Assembly: GCA_015233035.1 (NCBI GenBank) | Contig: JADFYM010000009.1 | Span: 1 to 35,441 of the forward strand | DNA: 35,441 nucleotides | Reading direction: 5' to 3' | Source: Magnetococcales bacterium | GTDB lineage: Bacteria; Pseudomonadota; Magnetococcia; Magnetococcales; Magnetaquicoccaceae | In this document: in pieces, positions 9,452-17,754 of the stretch | How the letters are laid out: every line of letters starts with the position of its first letter | Numbering within the stretch: position 1 is the stretch's first letter | The notes under the pieces: model-generated | Seen by the model: only the letters and a program-made list of their open reading frames with translations | Databases searched by the model: none | Told to the model about the DNA's origin: nothing | Program-made: the position numbers and the translations under genes

Positions 9452-9748
9452 TTACACACATCTCAACAAGTCGTTGAATTTGCAGGGGTCCAGGGGGATT
9501 ATCCCCCTGGTGGGGTCCAGGGGCAAAGCCCCTGGCGGGGTTCGGGGCGGAGCCCCGCCAGGGGCATCAAGGGGCTGCGGATTAAAAAACGACACAGTAG
9601 CAACATGTTGGTGGTTCCAACTCCAGGGGCTTGTTTTTCCGGAGCTTCGCCCCGGCCCCCACCAGGGGCGTTGCCCCTGGACCCCACCGGGGGAGATAAT
9701 CTCCCCCGGACCCCCATGAATAATAACAATTTTTTGCGATGTGTATAA
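9452..9748. repeat. Family A near-palindromic element with terminal inverted repeats, copy 1 (full length)
   Basis: This 297-bp non-coding unit has imperfect 24-bp ends at 9452-9475 (TTACACACATCTC...) and 9725-9748 (...TTTTTTGCGATGTGTATAA), which are inverted relative to each other. Each arm is a chain of GC hairpins. On the left these are a 10-bp stem at 9490-9510, CCAGGGGC/GCCCCTGG at 9517-9535 and GGCGGGG/CCCCGCC around 9534-9559. The right arm mirrors them. The palindrome CAACATGTTG (9601-9610) lies almost exactly at the midpoint. Related copies are at 23815-23958 (left half), 28090-28370, 18936-19028 (right half) and 34610-34690 (partial). It fills most of the 485-bp gap between the convergent yceI and tamB genes; the rest of the gap (9291-9451) shows nothing I can name. 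Confidence 0.85.
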
Positions 9749-9775
9749 CGGGATGGGTCATAGGGAGGCACCCCC

Positions 9776-12700
9776 CTAATAATCATACTTCCAATTCACC
9801 CCCACGCCACTCTTGTTGGCCTCGTCCATCTCGGTTTGCAAGGTCAGGTTGGGAGTCATTTCCAGTTCCACGGAGACCTTGCCACTGCCCTGCTTGACCC
9901 CGTGTTCGACGCCCAGCAACACATTTTCCCGCACATATTTGCCTGCCTTGATCGAACCGGTCTCGACGCTGTCGCCACCCAGTTCCAGCCGATCCACCCC
10001 CAGACCCTCCTTGGCCTTGCCCAGCAAGTCCGGACCGCCACTGCGCAATTTTTCCACCGCCACCGCCAGACTGACCGCCTGGGCCGGGGAGAGTTGCTGC
10101 CGGTTGCGGTTGAACAACAGACGGGCCAAAATTTCATCCTGCGGCAGATCCGGCTCGCTGCCCAACTCCAGAGCGGGAGTGAACGCCGGACCCTGCAAAC
10201 GTAACAACGCAACCATATTGTTCGTATTTTTTGTCTCCGCCTCCAGATCCAGATTGGGCTGAAGGCCGCTGCCGTCAAAGGCAATGATCCCCTTGCGCAA
10301 CTCAAACTTCTGGTCCAAAAATTCAAAAACCCCCTTCCGCACCAAAACCTGCCCCTCCAGCCGGGGATCGTCCACATCCCCCCGCATGACCAAATCGCCC
10401 TGCCACTCCGAATCCAGCCCCCGCCCCCGCACAAAGACCCGACTGGGCAGATGCAGGGCAATATTCAACGCCACCATTTTGCCATCCGACGGCTTGGCAT
10501 CCGCCTCGTTCGTCAGATTCATCCCATCGCGTATCTCCGAATCAATCGGTACCGTCTCCGTATCCACATCCTCGCTGTCCGCCAGGGTCAACACCAGTTC
10601 ATTGTTGGTCAGTGTGCCCGTTATATCCACATGGTCGCCATTACCCTGCACCACCAGGGGGCCACTCATCGTCACCTGCCACTCATCGCGTCGCACCAGT
10701 AGCGTTTTTTCCAAGATTCCATGCAACTGGAACGGAAAATGGTGCTCCCCATCCAGGGCGAGTTGGCCGGTGACGCGAAACAGCCCCTGCCCCCCATCAT
10801 TGGCCTCCAGTTTTTCCAGCACAAGCGTGCGCCCATGCGCCTTGGCATCCAGATGAACCCCCTTCACCACGGTACCAAACGAACCGTTTTCATAACTGCC
10901 ATTGCGGACCTGAATCTCACCCTGCATATCCGGGTTGGCCACCGTCCCCCCCAGACGCAGGGCCATGTTGACCTGACCATCCAGCTTTTGCGTATCCATC
11001 CAATCCGGGGCCGCCAGCAGGCCGAATTGGGTCAATTGGGCATCCGCATCCAGCGTCCCACTGACCGCACCCTCCCCCGGCACCCCCCAATGGAGCGGCG
11101 CAAAGCCGATCTGAACGGGCAACGACAACAGGGCCGTGATCGGACGGGAGGTCAAATCCTGCAAGGCCACATTCATGCTGACCTGCCCCTTCTCCAGCCG
11201 CGCATTGGCCCGGAGGGTGGCGGGCGGAATGGCCTCCAGGAGCGGATCATTGCCATGCACCTGATCCAATTGCAGGGTGAACTGACCATCCGGTTGGCTG
11301 GCCGAACCGCTGAGTTGCAGATGAGCCTGGGCGGAACCCTGCAAATCCGGTCCGCCCAACCGGGTGGCCAGGGCCAACGGCAGCCGCACCTCCCCCCCGA
11401 TATCCACCCGTTGCGGATCATAATGGGCATGGCCCGCCAGATAGGCCGGTCCATAATGGATCAGCAGGCGGTCCAGATCCAGACGGGTGCCGTCTGGCGT
11501 CAGGACCATGTGCGCCGCCTCGCCCAATTGCACCACATCCGGGCCCAGATGACCCGTCAGACCAGCCAACGTGCCGCGCATCACCCCATGGTCATCCATC
11601 CCCAGGGTACCGCTGGCCTCCAGATCAAAGCCCTCCTGGGCCGATGCTTCCACCGTGGGACGCTTGCCGGCGGGCAGTGCGACCGGTGGCACCACCGGTG
11701 CGACCACTGGCAACAGCCCCTTGCCACTCAGCGTCACCTGGGCGGACTGCCGACTGCCCGCCACGCGCCACTGGGCATTGCGTACCTGGGCATTCCCCCA
11801 GCGCAATTTGCCCAGACTCCCCTCCAGGGTGCCGTTCGCCTCCCCCCAAAGATCCGCCAGCCTGACCTTGAGGCTGGCCTTGTCCAGCATCCCAAAGCCA
11901 TCCTGGGCCCACTGGGCACTCCGAATAAATTGCAAATCCAGATCCGCCTCCACCCCCTGCTGTCTGCCCCGACCGGTCCATTGCCACTGCGTCGTCAGGG
12001 TGCCGTCCAGATCGGCTGGCAGCGGATTGTCCGCACCGGCCAGCCACTGCCCCCATGGACCGGGCGCACTGCTCTTGCCTTGCAACCGCCCATCGAGGAT
12101 GCCACGCGCCAGATCAATCTGCATACGCTCCCCCGTCAATTCGCCACCCGGCCAGGGCAGGTGCAGGTCGGCCAATTGCAATACGGCACCGGCCAAACGA
12201 TAAGAGCAGGTCGCGCTGCCCGACCCCGCACCGGTTTTTGGCGCATCCGGCCCCTTGCTGACCATTTTCTTGTGATCCATGGGCGGACGCTGCCCCCCTT
12301 TGGCTGTTTGTCCGTCACTCTCCTGTTCCCGATGGTGCCCCAGGCCAGCCACATCCAGTTGCAGGGTGCCATGGGGGGTGGTGTCCCACCCGTCGATGGT
12401 CAAGAGGGCGTCGGGATGTTGCCAATGCACCGGACCCAGATCCACCACCGCAGACTGCAACCCAACCTGCACGTGCGGGGTCGAGACCGTGCCCGTCACA
12501 TGCGTATCCGCCTGCACCCCCCCTTGCAGCGGCAGCCCGGCCAGGGCGGAAAAAGGAGCCAATTGCGGTATCTGAACCCGCAGTTGGCCCGCCAGCCGCT
12601 GCTCGGTCCCCGCCATCCGCAGAGAGCCCTCGCCCTGCACCCCCTGCCCCTGGAGGTGCAGATCGGTCACCTCCAGCCGTTCACCCGGCCACACAGCCAG

Positions 12701-14596
12701 TTTGGCCTCGGTCTGCACCTCGGTCCCCAACAGAAGCTGGGCCGCATCGGGCAGATGGTGCAGGGCCGCCAGGGTACCTGTCAGGGTGGTGGTAAACCCA
12801 GGAGGCACAGGATTTTGCCCCGCTCCGGTCGGCGGAGTCAGGGTGAACAGCCCGGACCATTGGCCATGTCCTTCACTTGGGGCCAGTTCCGGCCAACCCT
12901 GTTTGAGCCAATCGCCGAGACGGGCCAGCGTCACCTGCCAGTGGCCTTGCCCGCTCCCCTGTTCCAGATCGACCTGACCCTGCAACTGGGCGGTCATATT
13001 GTGGTCTGTCAGGGCCACCTGCGTCAGTTGCAGCGGACCCGAAACAGGCTGGACCACCTCGGCAGACCACTCCCACGATCCCTGCCCGATGGCAAAGCCC
13101 GCCTCCGGGCGCAGTTCGACCAGATGGCCCTGGCCATGCCAGGCGGCGGTCATGGTGCCCGATGGTTGGGCCGCCGGTCCCTCCCATTGGGTGGTCATCT
13201 GTTTGGCCTGCCAGCCCGCCATCGCCGGATCCACCACCTGGGTGGTCAGTTGGAGATGGGGATGGGGCCACGATCCTTGCGCGGTCAGGGTGGCTGCCAG
13301 GGCCCCGCGCAACGGCTTCTCTACCAAAGGGGTCAAGGCGGCCAGTTGCGGAATCGTCACCTGGAGTTCGCCCTGCCCTTGTCCGGTGGATCCTTCCCAC
13401 CGCCCCTGGCCCTGCACGTGCGCAAACGGGGCATCGAGGGTCAACTGGCTCAGACGCAGTGTCTGGTCTGCGGCCCATTCCACCTGCCCGGCCAGATCGA
13501 GGGCAACCAGGCTGGCGGTTTGCCCCGCCGGGGGGGGTTGTTTGGTCTTCTCTGCGCGGCGGCCGGTCTGGGCAAACACGGCCAGCCACTCCTTGCCCAG
13601 CCATTCTGCCGCACCCGTTGCCCGCCCCGCCCAGCGCAGGGTGGAATGGTCGGCATAGTGCCCGTCCATCTGCCCCTGCACCGTCCCCACGCCCTCCAGG
13701 GTGGCCGCCAGGGTGCCCTGCCAGGCAGACAGCGGCCCTTGACCGGCCAGATGCAGCGTGGCCCCCTTGGCGGCGGCCAGACCGGTCAGGGCAGCGACCA
13801 GACCGCTCCGCTCATAGCCGTCCACGGCCAAGGTCAAGCGGGAATCGCCCTGTATCGGCCCCACCGGCGAGAGGGTGGCTTCCAGGTTCAGGCGGGTGTC
13901 TCCCCCATCCAGGGGACGCAAGAGCAGTTTGGCCAGCAGTTGTTTGGTCTCCGCCTGGGCGGGGGGGGCAGCCGGGTCGGCGGTGTGGCGGATCTCGCCT
14001 GCCAGGGCAAAACGGGCCTCCTGCCCCGTTTGACCATAGACCTCGGCGTCCAGAATCAATTGGGCAATGCGCAGATGGTCCACGAGCACGGGCGGCAGAT
14101 GGCCGAGGAGTGACCAGTCTGGCCCAGGCGACGATGCGGACGGGAGCGGGTTGCTCCTGGCGTCTGGTTGGGCGGCGGGTTGCCCGTCCGCGCCATTGGG
14201 GGTCTCCTCGAAACGGGGGGGACGATGCAGATGCACCTGGTCTGCGCCCACTTCCTGGATGTGCAGGTGCCACCATTCGGTCGGCGACCACAGCAGGCGC
14301 AACTGCTCGATCTCCAACCAGACGCCCTCCCGATCCGCCCAGGTCAGACGGCCAATGCCAATCCCCAACGGGGCCTGGCCGTGCAGGTCGCTCACTTCCA
14401 CCTGACTCCCTGGGCCACTGAGCCACCGGCCCAGGGAACGGGCCAGCAGATTTTGCCCGGCAGTGCTGTCCAAGGTCAGCCAGGAAGAGACCAGTAGCAC
14501 GACGCACAAGAGGAGCGCACCCGCGACGATTTTGATCCATCGGGAAGAATGGGCCGTCGGGACGGCGGCAGGCGGGGAGGTGTCAGCGGTGGTCAT
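9776..14596 (-). CDS. tamB: TamB, inner-membrane-anchored translocation and assembly module subunit
   Basis: This 1606-aa AsmA/TamB-like (DUF490) protein has one N-terminal signal-anchor helix (about residues 20-42, IKIVAGALLLCVVLLVSSWL). A very long periplasmic beta-rich region of repeating short strands follows. The C-terminal DUF490 block is recognisable from LPSRVFVRGRGLDSEW, through VRKGVFEFLDQKF and PDLPQDEILARLLFNR, to the final GVGVNWKYDY. TamB spans the periplasm and works with TamA in outer-membrane protein insertion and/or phospholipid transport. It is longer than E. coli TamB (about 1260 aa); the extra length lies in the central repeats. It lies downstream of tamA on the same strand, but 253 bp away, with a family R element between. 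The stop TAG is at 9776. Confidence 0.94.
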   Translation of the reverse strand: MTTADTSPPAAVPTAHSSRWIKIVAGALLLCVVLLVSSWLTLDSTAGQNLLARSLGRWLSGPGSQVEVSDLHGQAPLGIGIGRLTWADREGVWLEIEQLRLLWSPTEWWHLHIQEVGADQVHLHRPPRFEETPNGADGQPAAQPDARSNPLPSASSPGPDWSLLGHLPPVLVDHLRIAQLILDAEVYGQTGQEARFALAGEIRHTADPAAPPAQAETKQLLAKLLLRPLDGGDTRLNLEATLSPVGPIQGDSRLTLAVDGYERSGLVAALTGLAAAKGATLHLAGQGPLSAWQGTLAATLEGVGTVQGQMDGHYADHSTLRWAGRATGAAEWLGKEWLAVFAQTGRRAEKTKQPPPAGQTASLVALDLAGQVEWAADQTLRLSQLTLDAPFAHVQGQGRWEGSTGQGQGELQVTIPQLAALTPLVEKPLRGALAATLTAQGSWPHPHLQLTTQVVDPAMAGWQAKQMTTQWEGPAAQPSGTMTAAWHGQGHLVELRPEAGFAIGQGSWEWSAEVVQPVSGPLQLTQVALTDHNMTAQLQGQVDLEQGSGQGHWQVTLARLGDWLKQGWPELAPSEGHGQWSGLFTLTPPTGAGQNPVPPGFTTTLTGTLAALHHLPDAAQLLLGTEVQTEAKLAVWPGERLEVTDLHLQGQGVQGEGSLRMAGTEQRLAGQLRVQIPQLAPFSALAGLPLQGGVQADTHVTGTVSTPHVQVGLQSAVVDLGPVHWQHPDALLTIDGWDTTPHGTLQLDVAGLGHHREQESDGQTAKGGQRPPMDHKKMVSKGPDAPKTGAGSGSATCSYRLAGAVLQLADLHLPWPGGELTGERMQIDLARGILDGRLQGKSSAPGPWGQWLAGADNPLPADLDGTLTTQWQWTGRGRQQGVEADLDLQFIRSAQWAQDGFGMLDKASLKVRLADLWGEANGTLEGSLGKLRWGNAQVRNAQWRVAGSRQSAQVTLSGKGLLPVVAPVVPPVALPAGKRPTVEASAQEGFDLEASGTLGMDDHGVMRGTLAGLTGHLGPDVVQLGEAAHMVLTPDGTRLDLDRLLIHYGPAYLAGHAHYDPQRVDIGGEVRLPLALATRLGGPDLQGSAQAHLQLSGSASQPDGQFTLQLDQVHGNDPLLEAIPPATLRANARLEKGQVSMNVALQDLTSRPITALLSLPVQIGFAPLHWGVPGEGAVSGTLDADAQLTQFGLLAAPDWMDTQKLDGQVNMALRLGGTVANPDMQGEIQVRNGSYENGSFGTVVKGVHLDAKAHGRTLVLEKLEANDGGQGLFRVTGQLALDGEHHFPFQLHGILEKTLLVRRDEWQVTMSGPLVVQGNGDHVDITGTLTNNELVLTLADSEDVDTETVPIDSEIRDGMNLTNEADAKPSDGKMVALNIALHLPSRVFVRGRGLDSEWQGDLVMRGDVDDPRLEGQVLVRKGVFEFLDQKFELRKGIIAFDGSGLQPNLDLEAETKNTNNMVALLRLQGPAFTPALELGSEPDLPQDEILARLLFNRNRQQLSPAQAVSLAVAVEKLRSGGPDLLGKAKEGLGVDRLELGGDSVETGSIKAGKYVRENVLLGVEHGVKQGSGKVSVELEMTPNLTLQTEMDEANKSGVGVNWKYDY

Positions 14597-14692
14597 CGGT
14601 CATACCGTTCCTGCGTTTTAAAGGTCTGGATCATTGTTGCCGATCCCCCCGGACAAACAACCATTGAAAATGATTGAAAAAATGGTGGGATT

Positions 14693-14826
14693 GCGTCCAC
14701 GAACGCTCCTGGATGCCCGCCTTCGCGGGCATGACGGGAATGGGTATGACACGAAATTCGCTCGTCATTCCCGCGCAAGCGGGAATCCAGGGTGCTGACT
14801 GGCATGGCCGAAACGATGATCAAGGC
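14693..14826. repeat. Family R inverted-repeat element, copy 2
   Basis: This copy shares the paired opposite hairpins of copy 1 (ATGCCCGC/GCGGGCAT, then ATTCCCGC with a one-base change in the loop) and the same internal segment GGGAATGGGTATGACACG. The right terminal sequence CGATGATCAAGGC ends at 14826. The left terminal sequence has decayed to TTGCGTCC. It lies between the tamA stop and the tamB start. As transcribed RNA it would form two strong hairpins in the tamAB intercistronic region and could affect relative expression or mRNA stability (inference). Confidence 0.8.
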
Positions 14827-14849
14827 CCGCCAGAATTACACCAACCCCC

Positions 14850-16847
14850 TCAAAATGCTTGACCAATGCTGATATAAAGCTGGTAGGAGGGATCCACACC
14901 CGGACGAGGTTGCATAGGCACCCCGACATCCAGACGCAACGGCCCAATCGGGGTCTTATACCGTATCCCCCCCCCCGTACCCAGAAACAGCGGTTCATTG
15001 ACCACAGGCATATTGTTGGCGAAGGCCCGCCCTCCATCCAGAAAAGTCACGAGACCAATGGATTCTGTTGCCTGCCACCGGGCTTCCGTCGAAAATTCCA
15101 GCATGGAACGCCCCCCCAGGGGCCTTTTGTTGCGATCCAATTCGCCCGCCATCTGAAAACCATATCCCCGCAACGACCCGCCACCACCGACAAAAAACCG
15201 CTCGTCGGCGGGTACATCTTCGCGCGGGCTGCCCATGATGGTCCCGGCACCGAGACGCCCGGCCAGCACCAGCTTGTCCAACAGAGGATAATACAGACGA
15301 AACTGATCGGCAAACTTGCCGAACCATACGCCAGTTCCCAGCGTATCGACAATCCCGGACCCCAAAAAGTTCATATACCATCCATGGCTGGGATCCAGCA
15401 GGTTGTCCCGTCGATCCCAGGTCAACTTGACCGGCGTCGACACCAGACCGAACAATTTTTCCGCCTGATTGTTGCTGCGATCAATTTCGTTGACCAGTCG
15501 GTACCCCACACCGTAAGAAAAATCCAGATGGGGTGTCAAAGGCAGGCTGAGTCCCGCATCGACGCCAAACGAATCCCGGAAAAATGCCTCGGTATCTTCT
15601 TTGTCCAGGCTGGTGGACAGCAATAATTTTTGCTGCATCTGCCAAAAATCCGGTTTGCCGAACGAGGAGCCCAGATGCAACAGTTTTTGGGCCACCTGGG
15701 CTTTGACTTGCAGGATTTCGCCCGCACCCAGAATGTTGCGATCTTCCCAACTGGCATCCACATTGACCCCCGTGCCCGTGCTGTAACCAACACCGCTGCT
15801 GACCGAACGGTGTTTGCGTTGGATCAGTTCAATCGTCACCGGATGGAGGCCCCGCTCGTCCGCTGTCGGGCTGATGCGGACGTGTACCGCGTTGAACAGC
15901 CCCGTGGTCAGCATGGCCTTTTTGGCCTCTTCCATCTGTTTGGGCTGATAGCGCAGGGCCCGTGGTGGCGGCGTGGCCGAAGCCCAGGGAATGCGCTGGT
16001 ACAGATAATCGGTGGCAATGCCTTCCGTGCCGGTCAGGGTGACCGCGCCCAGCCATACCTGCGGGCCAGTCTCCAGACGCAGCACCACATCCAGTGTCTG
16101 GGTGTCATGGTCAACCAGCGTCTCGCGTTTGGCCAGTTTGGCAAAGGCAAACCCCTGATTTTTGGCCTCCTGGAGAAGATGCTCCTCGGCGGCAAAAATT
16201 TTGCGGGAAATGGCCTCGGCACCGGGAGACAGAGACAATGCCACCGGGGTCGGGACGGCAAAAGGGGTCATCACCACCCCCGATGCCGTGTCCGGCGGGT
16301 GCGCGTCGGGCGGATTTTCCTGCCTCTCCGGCTCTGACGGGGCGGGCAAAGACGGCGACGATACCGCAATGGTCACACGACCCAAATGATAGACCGGACC
16401 CGATTCAACCGTGAAAAGAACCTGGGCGGGTGTGGCGGATCCGGGATTCTCCGGCGGGGAGCTTTTTTGATCCCCATAGGTGACGCTGGAGGTGACACGG
16501 GCCGTAAAATAGCCCCGCGAACGGAGAACTCCCGTCAGGATATCATTATCCTTTCTGGCTCGGCGCAGCAGAAGAAAACGACTGGCCAGCAGGGCATCTC
16601 TCTCCTGCTCGCACAGACTGACCGAGCGCAGCAACGGCTCCAGTTCGGTCACCTTGGCTGGATCCAGTCCGTTGAAGTGTACCGCATAACGAACCCCCGT
16701 CTGGTTGGCCGTCTGGTTGGCCGTCTGGTTGGCCGTCTGGTTGGCCGTCTCCTCGGCCCAGGCCAAGGCTGGCCACCAGACAAGCGGCAACACACACAGA
16801 AGCAGACACATACCCTTCGGGAGAAGCCAACCGTGCAACCGTCCCAT
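14850..16847 (-). CDS. tamA: TamA, BamA/Omp85-family outer-membrane assembly protein
   Basis: This 665-aa protein has a signal peptide ending LVWWPALAWA (about residue 31). A low-complexity ANQT tandem repeat follows. About three POTRA domains come next (roughly 55-350), interrupted by a Pro-rich loop, and then a C-terminal 16-strand Omp85 barrel (about 355-665). The barrel has the diagnostic FVGGGGSLRGYGF motif and the ending LRLDVGVPM...YQLYISIGQAF with a terminal Phe. TamA pairs with TamB to assemble outer-membrane proteins. The start at 16847 gives a proper signal peptide; the ribosome-binding site is weak or distant (AAGGG about 13 nt upstream). A 41-aa ORF ends 3 nt upstream and may couple translation. 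tamB follows after 253 bp. Confidence 0.93.
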   Translation of the reverse strand: MGRLHGWLLPKGMCLLLCVLPLVWWPALAWAEETANQTANQTANQTANQTGVRYAVHFNGLDPAKVTELEPLLRSVSLCEQERDALLASRFLLLRRARKDNDILTGVLRSRGYFTARVTSSVTYGDQKSSPPENPGSATPAQVLFTVESGPVYHLGRVTIAVSSPSLPAPSEPERQENPPDAHPPDTASGVVMTPFAVPTPVALSLSPGAEAISRKIFAAEEHLLQEAKNQGFAFAKLAKRETLVDHDTQTLDVVLRLETGPQVWLGAVTLTGTEGIATDYLYQRIPWASATPPPRALRYQPKQMEEAKKAMLTTGLFNAVHVRISPTADERGLHPVTIELIQRKHRSVSSGVGYSTGTGVNVDASWEDRNILGAGEILQVKAQVAQKLLHLGSSFGKPDFWQMQQKLLLSTSLDKEDTEAFFRDSFGVDAGLSLPLTPHLDFSYGVGYRLVNEIDRSNNQAEKLFGLVSTPVKLTWDRRDNLLDPSHGWYMNFLGSGIVDTLGTGVWFGKFADQFRLYYPLLDKLVLAGRLGAGTIMGSPREDVPADERFFVGGGGSLRGYGFQMAGELDRNKRPLGGRSMLEFSTEARWQATESIGLVTFLDGGRAFANNMPVVNEPLFLGTGGGIRYKTPIGPLRLDVGVPMQPRPGVDPSYQLYISIGQAF
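16699..16746. repeat. Four exact 12-bp tandem repeats within tamA
   Basis: The unit GTCTGGTTGGCC is repeated exactly four times (16699-16746), encoding Ala-Asn-Gln-Thr four times on the minus strand. It begins just after the signal-peptide cleavage site of TamA. The unit is a multiple of three, so slippage would change linker length without breaking the frame. Confidence 0.95.
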
Positions 16848-16850
16848 TGG

Positions 16851-16976
16851 CTATTGCTTACCCTTGCGTTGCCATCCGGTGACGGCAGTTGCGGAACTGT
16901 TTTTCTGGCACAACCCGCGATCTGAGCCGATCCAATCGGCACCGTTTGTCGCGACGACGATGAATTTTTCCTGCAT
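16851..16976 (-). CDS. Possible 41-aa leader ORF upstream of tamA
   Basis: An ATG at 16976 opens a 41-codon frame (MQEKFIVVATNGADWIG..., ending GWQRKGKQ) that stops with TAG at 16851-16853. The stop lies 3 nt before the tamA start codon. AAGGAG lies 11 nt upstream of the ATG, a better ribosome-binding site than tamA itself has. The sequence matches no family I know and shows no membrane segment. It could be a leader peptide coupling ribosomes into tamA, a small independent protein, or chance. I hold it as tentative. Confidence 0.25.
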   Translation of the reverse strand: MQEKFIVVATNGADWIGSDRGLCQKNSSATAVTGWQRKGKQ

Positions 16977-17052
16977 GAGTCACGACACTCCTTCTCACCA
17001 TAATCCAAATGGTAGTACACATGGCACACTCGATCTTTGTGGCGACCCTTTC

Positions 17053-17090
17053 TGGGGGGGGGGGGGGGGAGCCCCCCCCCCCCCCCCCCC
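17053..17090. repeat. G17-AG-C19 homopolymer hairpin
   Basis: A run of 17 G (17053-17069) is separated by AG from a run of 19 C (17072-17090). The two runs can pair into an extremely stable hairpin. It lies in the gap between ribE and tamA. The flanking CTGGGG...CCCCAG context resembles a degenerate family B stem. Run lengths in such tracts are prone to sequencing error and to true slippage, so the exact counts should be treated with caution. Confidence 0.85.
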
Positions 17091-17094
17091 AGAA

Positions 17095-17114
17095 GGGGGT
17101 TTTCTAAAACCCCC
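17095..17114 (-). terminator. Palindrome spanning the ribE stop codon, possible terminator
   Basis: GGGGGTTTT and its exact complement AAAACCCCC (9-bp arms, 2-nt loop) overlap the TAG stop of ribE at 17104-17106. On the minus strand the hairpin is followed by CTTCT and the C/G homopolymer hairpin, not a U-tract. It could therefore slow or end transcription, but it is not a canonical intrinsic terminator. Confidence 0.35.
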
Positions 17115-17754
17115 TCTCCCGCAAAAACGCCTCACTCATTCCCCCCCCATGCATACGAGGCCCCAGCAACCGTTCCACATAACGACCCAGCAGATCGGTC
17201 TCAATGTTGACCTCCCGGTTGACCCCCAGCAACGCCAACGTGGTCTTTTTTTGCGTATGGGGAATAATATTGACCGAAAAACGGGTGCTGTCACCCGCTT
17301 CTGTCACGGCATTGACCGTCAGACTTACCCCATCCACCGCGATGGAACCCTTGCTGACAATATACCGCCCCACCGCCGCGTCCACCCGCAACCAGACTTC
17401 CAGGGAGGCCCCACGCGGTACCAACCGTTCCACCCGGCCCAGTCCATCCACATGCCCCTGTACCAGATGGCCATGCAGGCGTCCACCGATGGCCAAGGCC
17501 CGTTCCAGGTTGACGGTCGCTCCCGGTCGCAGATGGGCAAAGGTGGTGCGCCGCAACGTCTCGGCTGAAACCTGCACAGCAAAGCCCGCGTTGCCCGGTT
17601 CGGTCACCGTCAGGCAGACCCCGTTGATGGCGATGGAATCGCCGATAGCCACGGCCTCCCCGGTAAACGTACCCTGGATGCGCAACAGACGCTCCTCCCC
17701 CTGGTGTTCCACGGCATGGAGCGTGCCGACGGCTTCAATCAGGCCTGTAAACAT
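17104..17754 (-). CDS. ribE: Riboflavin synthase, alpha subunit type
   Basis: This 216-aa enzyme dismutates two 6,7-dimethyl-8-ribityllumazine molecules into riboflavin, the last step of the pathway. It starts with the invariant MFTGLIE and contains the two duplicated lumazine-binding domains, with DSIAINGVCLTV in the first and KGSIAVDGVSLTV in the second. The GHLVQGHVDG segment links them. The length is typical. The ATG at 17754 is chosen because MFTG is the conserved N-terminus; the longer in-frame ORF upstream is ribD shadow sequence. The start overlaps the end of ribD by 16 bp, so the two genes are co-translated. No FMN-riboswitch location can be judged because the promoter lies upstream of ribD among repeats. 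Confidence 0.96.
   Translation of the reverse strand: MFTGLIEAVGTLHAVEHQGEERLLRIQGTFTGEAVAIGDSIAINGVCLTVTEPGNAGFAVQVSAETLRRTTFAHLRPGATVNLERALAIGGRLHGHLVQGHVDGLGRVERLVPRGASLEVWLRVDAAVGRYIVSKGSIAVDGVSLTVNAVTEAGDSTRFSVNIIPHTQKKTTLALLGVNREVNIETDLLGRYVERLLGPRMHGGGMSEAFLRERGF

Noticed and set aside
9365-9748. Small ORFs across the GC-rich repeat (peptides like GDYPPGGVQGQSPW)
   Set aside because: The same peptides arise wherever the family A repeat occurs. They are translations of hairpin DNA, not genes.
10721-14113. Open frame of 1130 codons on the plus strand
   Set aside because: It is antisense to tamB, rich in Gln/Arg/His/Gly/Pro as expected from the complement of a high-GC gene, and shows no domain.
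16699-16746. CRISPR-like or spacer-separated repeat
   Set aside because: The units are 12 bp, contiguous and within a coding frame, so this is a coding tandem repeat.
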